NCBI GenBank assembly: GCA_014529385.2 | Contig: CM043971.1 | Coordinates: 91,993,340-92,057,339, forward strand | Length of the DNA: 64,000 bases | DNA from: Adiantum capillus-veneris | Lineage: Eukaryota > Streptophyta > Polypodiopsida > Polypodiales > Pteridaceae | Direction: 5' to 3' | Shown: in pieces, positions 1 through 13,490 of the stretch | Layout: each line of letters begins with the position of its first letter | Position numbering within the stretch: position 1 is the stretch's first letter | Notes under the pieces: generated by a model | The model's input: only the letters and a program-made list of their open reading frames with translations | Database searches by the model: none | What the model was told of the DNA's origin: nothing | Position numbers and translations under genes: made by a program

Positions 1-2271
<2,271 letters not shown>

Positions 2272-2962
2272 CTAGAAAGATGCAAATGAGCTCTATCCTA
2301 ATTTTTGCCTATATGTGCCCGACCCACCTGATGTGCTAGGTGTATATTTACCTTGTTTCCTCACATTTTTTATGTTATATCACCTACGGCTCAGATGGCT
2401 CATCATTTGGATGTCCAATCATTAAGTTGCCTTCGATTTTGCAATTTTGGTTCGTGTAATAAGTTGGCCCAAATTTTGACTTGTGCCAAATCCTTCCAAA
2501 CTTGACATGCTCAAGCTCTTGTTTTGTAGATTTGGCATTTGCTTTCAAAACTTGATTACGAATCTTTTGGCTATGTTTATTAATTTTTGATCCTTTTTAG
2601 ATTTAAAAGGAGAGAAAATTATTAAAATTGTTATTATTTGGCAAAAAAATTAGCTAAAATTATTTCATACATTGATAAATACATAGTCTCACTCTAAACA
2701 TTATGCCTGTCAAAATGTTATGGCTCATGATTATGCTTGATAAGGGTTAAATCCTGTTAAAACACAAGCCAAAAATTTAAGTGACAAGACACACTTTGTA
2801 CACTATAGACATGATTTCTCATAATCTTGCATCTTTAGTTATTGCAATAAGAGCTTAAACTGTTGTTACTCCCCCCCTTCCCATTTTGAGTCGTCCTGGA
2901 TGAAGGTTTGGACAATGTGCATGGACGTGAAGAGTGTGTCTAAGCAAGTCCGTGGAATGTGG

Positions 2963-2986
2963 CCTTGTTGGAAGATTCCAACAAGG
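2963..2986. repeat. perfect 11-bp inverted repeat with 2-bp centre
   Basis: The arms CCTTGTTGGAA (2963-2973) and TTCCAACAAGG (2976-2986) flank GA. It lies about 170 bp upstream of the TATA box in the putative LTR of A and could be a cruciform or a dimeric-factor site; function is not known. Confidence 0.8.
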
Positions 2987-3157
2987 ATGTCAATTTAATT
3001 GTTTCATCCCTCTTGTAATTGTAACCGTAACTCCAAATAATAGTATCTTTTCCAAAACTTGTATCTGCTACTCGTATGTTCTTTTGAAGCTAGAAATGTA
3101 ATTTTTGATGCTATTGCGGAAAAACTAGCTTTTGAGCCATAAAACTTGGAGCCAGGG

Positions 3158-3166
3158 TATAAAAGG
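3158..3166 (+). promoter_or_regulatory. TATA box of the putative LTR of element A
   Basis: TATAAAAGG stands 328 bp before the inferred LTR end at 3493. Spacing and strand fit the U3/R boundary of a plant Ty3 LTR promoter. Inferred from sequence only. Confidence 0.5.
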
Positions 3167-3493
3167 CAATATTGTAAGACTTTTTGTACGATCAATTTAT
3201 AAAGAAATGAGCAGATAAGGATTCTCTTGGCACGTCGTGTGTTATCTCTTTTCTACTATGTTTTTCAATCGCTCACATTGCACCATATGATTGTCGCATC
3301 GGAATTACAAGGGCACCAATGTGTTTGTGTCATCAAACTCTATGTGTGGATATCTACATTGCAAGAATCACACAAAAATTGAGCATTTACATGCCCTAGT
3401 CGAGTCCATTTAGTCCTAGGATTGACATTTTGTCTTCGTTCTATCTCTTTCAAAGATGTGATAGGTGTTGATCCTTGTGGGAGCCCCCAAACA

Positions 3494-3512
3494 TTGGCGA
3501 CGTTGCCAAGGA
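3494..3512 (+). promoter_or_regulatory. primer-binding site of element A
   Basis: TTGGCGACGTTGCC closely resembles the TTGGCGCCGTTGCC sequence found after the 5' LTR of Athila/Tat-type plant Ty3 elements, where a cellular tRNA primes minus-strand synthesis. It directly follows an ...AACA LTR-like end. Confidence 0.65.
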
Positions 3513-5104
3513 ATGGGTACCTAGACTAGAGTGAACACAGTCGAGTCCGAGAGATCTACCTTAGGTAGACTCCTAGGCCATATAGGTTAGAAAAGGAGAC
3601 CAAGGTTTCCGTGGTCTTTGTTTTGTGTGTGATTGTGGTGAGTTTCTCGCTAAAAAAGTGCTAGACAAGTTAGAGTCAGTGTTATAGATATGGTTGGAGC
3701 GTAGTGCAAGATTTCATTGACTGGTAGAGTGGTAAAGCTTGCACTAAGCGAGAAAAATGCAAGAAAAAGGATTTTTTTTTGGGAGTTAGCTAGGGAGTGT
3801 AGGTCAAGCTTTTTGAACCTATTTTTGGTCGATTTCTTTTGTTTTAGAAGTAGGGTAAGTAAGAAAATTTGACAAGTGCTCTCAACATCTCATTGGATCT
3901 GCATATTATTGAAGGGATCTTTTTGCCAAAGGTAAGGAAAAATTGAGAAGGATAATGCATCCAAATAAGGGAATAATTTTGGGCATGATTTGCTCGAACA
4001 ATAGTGTGTGAGTGCTCAACCTTAACCAAAAGTCTCAAAAATACTTAACTAGCATCTGCGAGAGAAAATTGTAGGAGAAAATTGTGATTTTCTCCTACAT
4101 GTGAAGCTAGAGGACAAGATTGTGCATGATACTTCACCAGTTTCTTTGACTAATGTGTTTAAGTACTTGTGTGAATTTTGGTACAAACTGACATTCTAAA
4201 GTAGGTCTAGACCCAAGAATTGATCTTTTATTCCAAAAACATTGTTGAAATAGAGATTGGGATCATTTCACTTGTTTAATTGAGGTGAAAGTGTACTCTA
4301 AATAACGGTAGAACACTTGAGAATCGACCAAAACTGGAAAAAGTGACCAAAAGTAGGAGACAAGGAAAAAATCATAATTTTTTCCTCAGTTTCTGTTAGA
4401 AAGCAAGTTTCTGGCTAAGATTGATACCAGGGATTTCTATCAAGGTGTGAATCACATTCATAAGGTTGAAAGTGTAATTTGACTTTTGTCCACATAGGGA
4501 TGGAGAAAATGACAATTTTCTCCCTAGTCCTTAGTTGCATTAGGTTTGACAAGCCCATATTGGTACCAAAGGAAGTCCCTAGGGTAACGAACACGCTCAC
4601 ATAGTTAAATATAGAATTACTCTCTTGTGCATGAGATTAAGCAAAATCCCACCCAGAATGTAAGGCAAAAGAAGATCAAAGGGGTCAAATCTTTGAAATT
4701 ATTGCAAGGGTAAGTTGTTTGGGCTGGGTAAAGAGTCTTTGAGACAGTTGGAAGGGAAAAACACCTCAGAAAACCTTAAGCAAGAGAAAATTGCAATTTT
4801 CATGTTAGGATAAAAAATTTTCAATTTATTTTGGTTCCACCCTCTTAAGCAAGACCTATAGGGCATTACTAGGTCTGAATATCATTAAAGTCGTGAATGA
4901 AGTCCTATAATTGACTAAAGTAGTTTGCACATCAATTGCCAATTTGTAGTAACTACATATGTGTTCAAGTTTTTACTGAGCCTTGTAAGGGAGATTGGTG
5001 CAAGAGAAGAGTTGGAGTATGGGGGAAAGCACAGAGGATCTAAATGATTCTAGGTAACAATTTAGGTTTGAAATCATTGAATTGTTTATGTTCTTGAGAT
5101 CAAG
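3513..5104 (+). other. leader of element A, no coding seen
   Basis: About 1.6 kb between the PBS and the first coding-like sequence. Open frames are short and unrelated to known domains. The remarkable content is a set of hairpin-forming inverted repeats between 4070 and 4801. Confidence 0.5.
4070..4801. repeat. four similar hairpin-forming inverted repeats
   Basis: 4070-4099: 13-bp arms TGTAGGAGAAAAT/ATTTTCTCCTACA, 4-nt loop. 4363-4386: 10-bp arms AGGAAAAAAT/ATTTTTTCCT, 4-nt loop. 4502-4523: 9-bp arms GGAGAAAAT/ATTTTCTCC, 4-nt loop. 4786-4801: perfect palindrome GAAAATTGCAATTTTC. All share a GAAAAT...ATTTTC core, and three have exactly four loop bases. Confidence 0.85.
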
Positions 5105-5718
5105 AGTTGAAATTTGTCAGATGTGAGGCTACCTATAGACCAAGTGAGTAGGGAATCCATGAAAGAGAGTATCAACCAAGTGATCCTAGAGCCTTTAGTA
5201 AATGTGTAGGAGGAAGAGGTCTTTGACACTTCTTATGAGCCATCCTTCACTGTGCTTATGGCAGAAAAAGCACCGAAAATGAGCTACCATAGTGAGAGAA
5301 ATGGGGAGAGCACCTCACAAAAGCCAGAACTTCCCCTCACTAAAGAACTGTACTACAATTAAACTAATGGTGAGGGGGCCATAATCTATGTAGACATCAA
5401 TCATAAGTGCTACGTTTGAGAGGACTTGGGAAACCCTGAGTTTCGAGAACAAGTTGAGCATGTTTACTATGAAGACGGATGTATTAATGAGAGAGGGGTT
5501 GCCTATCTTAGGACGAATAATCTTGACCTTCTTGATGCAATGACTGGAACCAAAGATAAAGTTTACAAGGGAATCAAGAGATCTCCACTGGAGAATGACG
5601 CAAGATCTAGATTCATATCCATAAAAGAGCTGGAAAGAGTGTATGTAGATGATTCTACAGTGAAATTGTATAATTTTATGACCAAGGAAGAGGATAACTA
5701 TTACATCAGGGAAGACGT
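5105..5718 (+). pseudogene. unidentified N-terminal part of the ORF of element A
   Basis: A frame clearly open from 5426 to the insertion point of E1; the same frame extends upstream with scattered stops. The product is acidic and rich in Glu, Asp and Tyr; I recognise no domain. At 5718 it is cut by E1. If E1 and one copy of the ACGT target are removed, the frame runs on into 13491 (...REDV-SPVELIDIK), then meets a stop. Position before the gag remnant suggests an N-terminal Gag or leader protein; this is inference. Confidence 0.45.
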
Positions 5719-6960
5719 TGATGGAGCAAAAGATGTCGTGCGCACACTCACACACCCACACAACTCAACACAACGCAAGGAATGTTTTTAAACTCCTTAC
5801 CTCACTCACCACCACTCAAAATCTCCCTAAAAATTCTACACACAAGCTCAATTCAAACTCCAAACGTCTTCACCTACAAGCCCTTGCCTGCCCGCAGACA
5901 CTACAAGGTGAGTCAAGGTGATCAACACTTGAAATCACGCTTGATGGTGACCAAAATATACAGGAAAACCATCAAAAACCCAAAAACTCCAGCCACAAAA
6001 GGCCACTCTCAAACCATTGCAAAGGCTTCACCAAATTCCACTCTGTTGGACTCTTTGGAGTAGCACCAATCCTAATGGCACCGATACAGGGTGACATAGT
6101 TTTGCAGAAAGCCGCACCTTCTTCCCTCAATTTCTTGCACACACATATCCATGGAAACCTCAAAAATTCCATAGACTCTCCCAAGTGCAAAATTGAAGAG
6201 TGGAAGCTCTCATTCACTTCTCCACACACTCGAAAACAGGACGCGAACGTGACGGGACTGCACTAGACCACTTGTAGGAACCCTGCTTCCTCCCACACAC
6301 AGAGAGGTTAAAGTGTTGAAATTGCTCTTCAAAATTTCTCCCTCAGCCTGGACCATCACAGAACCATGAGTGATGTGGCAATTTGAAGCCATTTCACACC
6401 TTTTTTTACCATTTTTTTACCATTTTTTGACCTTTTTTGGCCCAGTTTTGGCCAATTTCGACTCCCAGCGGGCATTTTTCGCGGGAAAAACCCCAAACAG
6501 ACTCCAAAGTTCACCAAATTTTGTACGCTTGATTCTTGATACCCAAAGAGATTTTCCACATCCCTAAATTCTATTTTTGACCACTTCTAGGGTGGTGCAC
6601 GCATCACCGCAGATCATGCACCATAAATAGACAGTTACTGCATGTCCCAAACTTCTTGAGCGGGATGAGAGTACCCACACTTGTCTCTTGCATTATTTAC
6701 ATTCTAGAAAGCTTAAATGCATTCTATAGAGACAAAATAAGCCACCTAGAACCATATCCAAGGCCCCGATACCCTATCCGGGCATGTACATGTGCTTGAC
6801 TGCTGGCATGCGAACCTGACTATTCACAATGTGTACACGTTGCATCTTTTTTAGAACTTGAAACCACTTTGCAAAGCTCCCAATGCATGTATTAACATCC
6901 TTTTGTACATATGACCATGCATATAAACGCTATTTTGTACACTCCAAAAGCGGTCTATCA
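5719..6960 (-). repeat. E1 3' LTR, 1242 bp
   Basis: Matches 12266-13486 over its whole length with many substitutions and small indels. It is about 21 bp longer, mainly through an extra TTTTTTACCAT-like duplication near 6400-6430. Written on the plus strand it begins TGATGG and ends CTATCA. Confidence 0.93.
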
Positions 6961-6976
6961 TCATTGCCCACCCTCT
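6961..6976 (-). promoter_or_regulatory. E1 polypurine tract
   Basis: On the minus strand AGAGGGTGGGCAATGA directly precedes the 3' LTR. A purine-rich tract here is the expected primer for plus-strand DNA synthesis. Confidence 0.7.
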
Positions 6977-8283
6977 AGGTAGAGCATTGATGCTCAACCA
7001 AGAGACTATTTGCATCTGGAACCACATCCCTCGCACAATATTTCTTCAATCGATACCCATTTATTTTGTAGCGCAAACGTTCACTAGACAATTTATGCAA
7101 CTCATATGGGCCATTAGGAAATACATGCTTCACTTTGTATGGACCCAACCATTTGTCCCTCAACTTCTTTTGAAAAGTAAAATCCAAGCGAGAATCATAC
7201 TTCATCACCAGATCTCCCTCTTTGATCTCTTTCTCTGGTAGCCTCTTATTCATTTTCTACATCCTTGTCTCTGCTTGTTGAAGATAATAATCACTGGATT
7301 TCTCTCTATTTATTCGCAACAACTCTAGAGAAAGAATTCTTTCTTGCAGCTCGACATTATGCTCACCTTGCATTCTACAAAAAAACTTCAAGGCATCCAA
7401 CTGCACTTGTATGGGCATAAGAGCTTCTTTTCCATGAACATGATCATATGGTGTAAACTGTGTTGACACTCTATACGTAGTTCTATAAGCCCACAAACAC
7501 TTTTCCAAGTCCAATTCCCACTCTTTAGGATGCTCTCTAGCATACTTTGATAGCATCTTCACAATTTGACCATTGCAGTTCTCAACCAATCCATTGCATT
7601 GTGGGTAGTAAGGAGAAGAACTCCTATGCTGAATTTTCAATCTCTTCATGAGGGCAGCAACAAGTTTTCCCCTAACCTTGGTCCACGATCAGAAATGATA
7701 ATCATAGGAGCTCCAAACCTGCAACACACCTGTTCATATAAAAAAGAGGCCACTCTTCCTGCTATTACATCTTTTACTGCTCTTGCCTCCACCCATTTTG
7801 TCAAAGAGTCCACAGCCACAAGGATATACCTTTTGCCATTGTTGATCCTCGGCATTGGACCTCCAACATCTACTCCCCATTTTGCAATTGCATCAAAAGA
7901 CATTATAGCTTTTTGAGGCTCAGCCAAAACTTCCGATCTGCAAACACTTGGCATTCATGGCATGACTTGCACCAAAAATAAGCATCTCTCATCATAGAGG
8001 GCCAACAGTAACCTGCTCTCAAAACACAAAAGACAACCTGATCCTTGCCTTGATGGCCTGTTTCTTCATGGTAGTGCTCCAAAATCAAGCCTATCTCTTC
8101 TTTGTACGACACTTTTCTCAAAATGCTATCCTTGCCATAAAGCATGAGATCCTCACCTACCAATGTGTAATTTCTTGCTTTTGAAACTATTCTCTTACGC
8201 CGAACTTTTGACATGCCCTCTGGGCATTGCCTTTTACCAAGAAATACTTCTACATCTTGCAATGATTCCCTTCCTGCATACAA
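6975..8283 (-). pseudogene. E1 integrase (broken)
   Basis: Integrase inserts the cDNA into the host chromosome. The zinc-binding HHCC domain is at 8283-7940 (HYHEETGH ... CKSCHEC). The catalytic core follows with the first Asp in WGVDVGGP, the second in SDRG and the Glu in GLVEN. A C-terminal GPY/F-type module (WLGPYKVKHVFPNGPY) ends near the PPT. The frame changes near 7930 and again near 7650, and an in-frame TAG lies at 7257-7259, so three catalytic residues remain but no single protein can be made. Confidence 0.9.
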
Positions 8284-8286
8284 GGC

Positions 8287-9207
8287 TTACTTGACCTTTA
8301 AAGGAGCTACCAAGGCATGCAACTTGTCCCTAGCCAACTCATCAGCTTCTTTATTCTTCTCATGAGGAACATGCTTAAACTGTATCTTCTCAAACTCATG
8401 CAAAAGCTTCTTGATGCCAGAAAAGCACTTCTTCAAATTGTCTTTCTTAACATTCCACAAACCAAGCAATTGATTCATGACTAGCAACACATCCCCTTTT
8501 GCAATGACCCTCTTCAATCCAAACTCAACACACTGCTTCAACCCAAGGAAAAGCGTGAGATACTCGACCTCATTGTTGCTTCAAGTTTAATCAAGATCAT
8601 AAGCTCTAGAAAAGATTACATTGCCTTTTGGCTTCTTAATGACTACCCCACCACTTGCCTTCTGAAGAACTTTCCTGTATGCACCATCAAACATCACTGT
8701 ATACGCATCTGTAATATCTACTTCCTCTTCATGATCATCCTTGTCAACCCTTGGGTAAGATGGAAGCTCCCCCCCTTTATGTACCACTATGTCTGCCAAG
8801 TGAGCTTTAACAGAATGATCCACTTTAAACTCAAACTCATACTCTTGAAGCTCCAAAGTCCACTTTAAGATGTGCTTGCTAGGCTTCAAATGTTGTACTA
8901 CATCAGACAAAAGATTCGATGTGGTGAGCACATAGAACTTTTGGGGCAGTAGATAGGTCTTGAACCTTTGACAAGCAAGAACCAAGGCGAATACCCACTG
9001 TTCCATTTCCGTGGAGGAGAACTTGCTTACATTCTTCATTTTGCTCTCAAAATAGACTAGTTTGAAGTTCCTTCCCTGCTTTTGTAAGAGAACCGACCCA
9101 AAATCTACTGACCCCACACTAATAGATACATAGAAAATCGACTGCAAGTTGGGAGGACTCACTGTTGGTAAAGCACAAAATACCTCCTTGATGCCATCAA
9201 AAGCCTG
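8287..9207 (-). pseudogene. E1 RNase H and second (archaeal-like) RNase H
   Basis: The first domain (about 9162-8760) is the usual retroelement RNase H. It is followed by a second RNase H-like domain starting around the YTVMFDGAYRK motif and continuing through NNEVEY and GDVLLVMNQLLG to a HVPHEKNKEADELA end. That arrangement is typical of Tat elements (RT-RNaseH-aRNaseH-integrase). TAA at 8587-8589 and a TGA two codons later interrupt the second domain; otherwise the frame is shared with RT upstream. Confidence 0.88.
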
Positions 9208-10302
9208 TTATATGTCTTCATTCCATTCAAAACCTTGAACTCTTTGACTCAATTTCTGGAGAGGATACACATACTGACATAGCATCCAGAAAAAACGTGA
9301 CAAGTACCTGAGCTTATGCACAAATGATGCCAAATCCTTTGTGTTGCTGGGCGGATCCATAAGCAATAAAGCCTTAACTTTCTCTGGGTCAGCTTCTATT
9401 CCATTTTGGGAAACCACATGTCCTAGAACATGGACTCTAGCATGAGCAAACTTACACTTCTTTCGGTTGAGTTGCCCACCCTCTTGTTGAATCCTTTCAA
9501 AACTCAACCTCAACTTCTCCAAATGTGTGACCCTTGAGCTATAACACCCAATGTCATCCATGAAAACACGAATAAATTTACCCAAGTAGGGAACAAACAC
9601 TCTGTTCATCCATCCTTGGAAGGTAGCATATGCATTAACAAGCCCAAAAGGAATTTTCTTGTAGGCAAAACAACCCCAAGGAGTTATGAAGGCCGTCTTC
9701 AATCGATATTCAATCGCTATCAAGATCTGAAAGTAACCAGAAAATCCATCCATGATTGAGTAACGTTCATGACCTACAACCTGATTGAGGATTTCATCTA
9801 GAAAGGGTAGTGGATAATGATTCCTTTTTGTGGCAGCATTCAAAGGTTTGAAATCAACACATATCCTAAATCTTCCGTTCTTCTTGGGCACAATAACAAC
9901 TGGAGAGACCGATTTGGACTCCTCCACTCAAAAGATGAAATCTGCTTCCAAAAGCTTCGTCACCTCTTCATGAAGTGCCTTCTCATGAATGACCCCCAAC
10001 CTCCTAAGCTTTTGAACCTTTGGCTTGGCACCTTCTTTTAGATTTATTCTATGCTCGACCCCTTTAGCTCCTTGAAACTCTGTATATTCAGTGGTGAATA
10101 GCTTTGGAAACTCTGTAAACATGTATTCATACTCGTTCTTTACTTTTTCTGTCAAGTCCTCTCCTAGCATGCTCCTTACATTCCCTTTGACAGGCTCTAC
10201 AATTGCTTTTGGACTATCCTTCTCCTCCTTGACCTTCACATCATGCATCGATGCTTCCTTTTCAACACTTATCCCAAAAAGACCAGGACATAATTGCATC
10301 AA
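9208..10302 (-). pseudogene. E1 reverse transcriptase
   Basis: RT copies element RNA into DNA. Visible motifs: VPKKNGRFRICVDF, LNAATKRNHYPLPF, IMDGFSGYFQI, IPFGLVNAYATFQ and the catalytic FMDDIGCYSS (FMDD in place of the common YLDD), then GHVVSQNGIEADPEKV. An in-frame TGA at 9928-9930 breaks the protein before the first RT motif, and a TAA at 9208-9210 ends it before RNase H. The same frame also contains the protease upstream. Confidence 0.93.
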
Positions 10303-10488
10303 GCCTTCCTCTACACTTTCTTTTGATGATGTAGATGAAGCATCACTATCCTATGACGTGGTTTCTATCAAATCTGTATCTTGCATCTCCACTAGGGGCT
10401 GTGTACGACTCTCGTGTGTCTTCATGTTGTAGACATTGGTTCTTCCTTTCTCTTTGTTGGGGATGGTGATCAAGCCTGGGCCCCAATC

Positions 10489-10758
10489 CTACTTAGCACC
10501 AAGGGTTATAAGCCATGGCCTCCCTAAAATGATCGGATAAGCATTCTCACCCGCTTGCATCACATAGCAATCAACCAAGCACTCAATCCCCAATACTTTT
10601 ATCTTCACATCTTCAATTATTCCAAGACACCTTGCCTTTTTGTGGTTGGCCATCCTCATACGGATCGAAGCATTCACTGAAATCTTAACGCCTGCTTCCT
10701 TCATGATAGCCTCGGTCATGACACACACTTGGGCACCACCATCCACATATGCTTGCAC
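10489..10758 (-). pseudogene. E1 aspartic protease
   Basis: Retropepsin-like segment with the active-site motif YVDGGAQVCVM and the flap/terminal ILGRPWL motif about 70 residues on. The active site reads D-G-G rather than D-T/S-G, a variant shared with E2. It lies in the same frame as the gag tail and RT, separated from them by stops. Confidence 0.8.
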
Positions 10759-11392
10759 TTATGTCTTCTTTCCCAGCATAGCTTCTATTATTGGAACCAT
10801 ATCCAATGGGTGACCAACCCTCAAAGATGACACCATGCTGTGATGATTTTCCTTCTGTTGCGTACTCAAACACTTGGTCCACTGCCTCCTCAATTTAGCG
10901 TTCAAAGCCACCAAATGACCAAAAGATATATTTGCCTTTTGATTTTGTATGTCATCGACAATATCATAGTCTTCAACACCTTGGCCAAGGAGGTAGTCCT
11001 TTGGACCAATTTTCCTTCTTCGCCGCCTCTTGCTACTCTCTGGTTTTTCTTCTACCTTAGCCTTTCCTTTCCTTGGTCTTGTTTCCATCTCTTCTTCTGT
11101 CTCTTTCTCCCTATCATTCCTGGCTCTCTTATTGGCCAAAACATCCACATCTTGATGCTCAAGGGTAATGATGTTAATAGCCCTACCTTCTCCATTTGCA
11201 GGCAATGGTTGTGGTTGTTGTTGCTGTGGTAGTGCTTCTAGTGCCCACTCTTGTTGATTTTCTTATATTCTTTCTCGACCATGTCCATATAGGGGGTACA
11301 TCCCTCCTCTCCCTCTTGGTGGTTCAAGACGATCAGGGGCGTAGTGACCCTCTTCATCACAATTGTAGCATCTTCCTTGTAGCCTTCATCCC
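10759..11392 (-). pseudogene. E1 Gag C-terminal part with damaged zinc knuckle
   Basis: The knuckle reads CYNCDEEGHYAPDR at 11370-11329: the last Cys of the C-x2-C-x4-H-x4-C pattern is Arg (CGT instead of TGT). Downstream is a highly charged linker with basic runs (KRRRRRK) leading to the protease. The frame differs from the N-terminal Gag segment, so a frameshift lies near 11380-11395. Confidence 0.75.
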
Positions 11393-12097
11393 CTACCTCT
11401 CCCAGCTGGGCCACTCATCTCTTTGGTTCCTATTCATTATGTTAATTCTTAATTCTTGCAACTGATCGGCAAGATCACGCAAAACCCGGGCCGTAACAGG
11501 ATCTGGACCTTGAACCACTCGCTCCACTCTATCATCCGTTGTCACAGGGACCATTGGTTGCACCACAACTGGCTCAACGTGTGGCATGCCTTGCTCCCAC
11601 CTTCTCTTGATCTTCTTGCTCTTGGCCTCAGCGATTTCCATAGCTCTTTCAAATGTAGCAGGCTCATCTTGATCGACCTTCTCCCTTACACTTGGATGGA
11701 GACAATCCATAAACTGACGCACTTTAAAAAAATCCCCTGGAGGTACTTGGGATGCGGCCTCTAATTGAACCCAAATTCCTTTGAAGTGTTGCAAAAACTC
11801 TTTAAAGTTAGCATGAACATCTTGCTGCAAACCTCTCAATTTTGTTGTCGCTTCTGTTGTGGTTAGTTTCTTTCCAAACCTGTCAAAAATTGCCAGCTTC
11901 ACCTGCTCCCATGTTTGCTTTTTGTCTTCCTCTAAACCTTCAAACCACTCCCGAGCTTCTCCTTTGAGTGCAAGAGGAAATACATGAAGCTTTGCTTCAT
12001 CATTCACAATGTGCATACCAAGCGTATGCCATTCGAAGTCCGCAATCCAGTCCTTCACATCCTCCTTCCTTGTGAACATTGGTCGACTATAAGCCAT
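11393..12097 (-). pseudogene. E1 Gag (capsid-like part)
   Basis: Retrotransposon Gag forms the virus-like particle. ATG at 12097 (MAYSRPMF...) is the likely start; upstream open sequence lacks an ATG. The retrotrans_gag-type core is clear: KLHVFPLALKGEAREWFEGL, TWEQVKLAIFDRF and VRQFMDCLHPSVREKV. The frame ends after WPSWER at 11393, where it shifts relative to the zinc knuckle. Confidence 0.88.
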
Positions 12098-12242
12098 CTC
12101 TTCGGAGTTGCTTCTTCCTTGCGTGAGTAATTCCACAAAAGTTGAAGTCTTGCACCTCAACCAAACCACCACTTTTCTTCAATGAAGCTCGAACTTCATA
12201 GAAAAACCGCTTCACTTGGGTGCACAACCGGAAAATTTCCGC

Positions 12243-12260
12243 TCCCCAGCAGGATCGCCA
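12243..12260 (-). promoter_or_regulatory. E1 primer-binding site
   Basis: On the minus strand TGGCGATCCTGCTGGGGA lies 5 nt inside the 5' LTR. It resembles the TGGCG...GGGGA primer sites of Tat/Athila elements. The exact tRNA is not identified here. Confidence 0.65.
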
Positions 12261-12265
12261 AAGGA

Positions 12266-13486
12266 TGATGGAGCAAAAGATGACGTGGGCATAATCACAC
12301 CCAGACAACTCAACACAACACAAGGAATTTACTTAAACTCCTCACCTCACTCACCAACACTCAAAAGCTCCCTGAAAATTCTACCCACAAGCTCAATTCA
12401 AACTCCAAACGTCCCGACCTACAAGCCCTTGCCTGCCCGCAGACACTACAAGGTGAGTCGAGGTGATCAACACTTGAAATCACGCTTGATGGTGACCAAA
12501 ATATACAAGAAAACCATCAAAAACCCAAAAACTCCAGCCACAAAAGGCCACTTTCAAACCATTGCAAGGGCTTCACCAAATTCTACTCTGTTGGACTCTT
12601 TGGAGTAGCGCCAACCCTAATGGCACCGATACAGGGTGACATAGTTTTGCAGAAAGCCGCACCTTCTTCCCTCAATTTCTTGCACACACATATCCATGAA
12701 AACCTCAGAACTTCCATAGACTCTCCCAAGTGAAAAATTGAAGAGAGAAAGCTCTCATTCACTCCTCCACACACTCGAAAACAAGACCCGAACGCGACGT
12801 GTGACTGCACTAAACCACCTGTAGGAACCTTGCTTCCTCCCACACACAGAGAGGTGAAAGTGTTGATATTTCTCTTCAAAAGTTCTCCCTCAGCCTGGAC
12901 CATCATAGAACCATGAGTGATGTGTCAATTTGAAGCCATTTCACACTTTTTTGACCTTTTTTGGCCCAGTTTTGGCCAATTTTGACTCGCAGCGGGCATT
13001 TTTTTTGCGGGAAAACCCCCAAACAGACTCCAAAGTTCACCAAATTTTTTAGTCTTGATCCTCGATACCAAAGCACCTTGCCACATCCCCACATTCTATT
13101 TTTGACCACTTCTAGGGCGGTGCACGCATCACCGCAGATCAGGCACCATAAATAGACAGTTATTGCATGTCCCAAACTTCTTGAGCGGGATGAGAGTACC
13201 GACACTTGTCTCTTGCATTATTTACATTATAGAAAGCTTAAACACATTCTTTAGAGCCAAAATAAGCCACCTAGAACCATATCCAAGGCCCCGATACCCT
13301 ATCCGGGCATGTACATGTGCTCGTCTGCTGGCATGCGAACCTGAGTATTCACAATGTGTACACGTTGCATCTTTTTTAGAACTTGAAACCACTTTGCAAA
13401 GCTCCCAAATGCATGTATTTACATCCTTTTGTACATATTACCATGCATATAAAGGCTATTTTGTACACTCCAAAAGCGGTCTATCA
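12266..13486 (-). repeat. E1 5' LTR, 1221 bp
   Basis: Partner of 5719-6960; on the plus strand it begins TGATGG and ends CTATCA, followed by the ACGT target duplication at 13487-13490. No coding potential is shared by the two copies. Confidence 0.93.
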
Positions 13487-13490
13487 ACGT

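Larger units (their letters stand above)
5719..13486 (-). mobile_element. E1: full-length Tat-lineage Ty3/gypsy element
   Basis: 7.77 kb bounded by two LTRs (5719-6960 and 12266-13486) beginning TG and ending CA, with ACGT duplicated at 5715-5718 and 13487-13490. Read on the minus strand: LTR, PBS, Gag, protease, RT, RNase H, a second RNase H, integrase, PPT, LTR. The second, archaeal-like RNase H after the normal one is a known hallmark of the Tat lineage. Protein order and all main motifs are present, but several nonsense codons and at least two frameshifts make it non-functional. The LTRs differ visibly by many substitutions, so it is not recent. Confidence 0.93.

Noticed and set aside
5782-6567. 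Several open frames in the left LTR of E1
   Set aside because: They are not kept consistently in the right LTR and have no domain; LTR sequence explains them.
9817-10432. Plus-strand open frames opposite RT of E1
   Set aside because: Shadows of the minus-strand pol frame, which shows all RT motifs.
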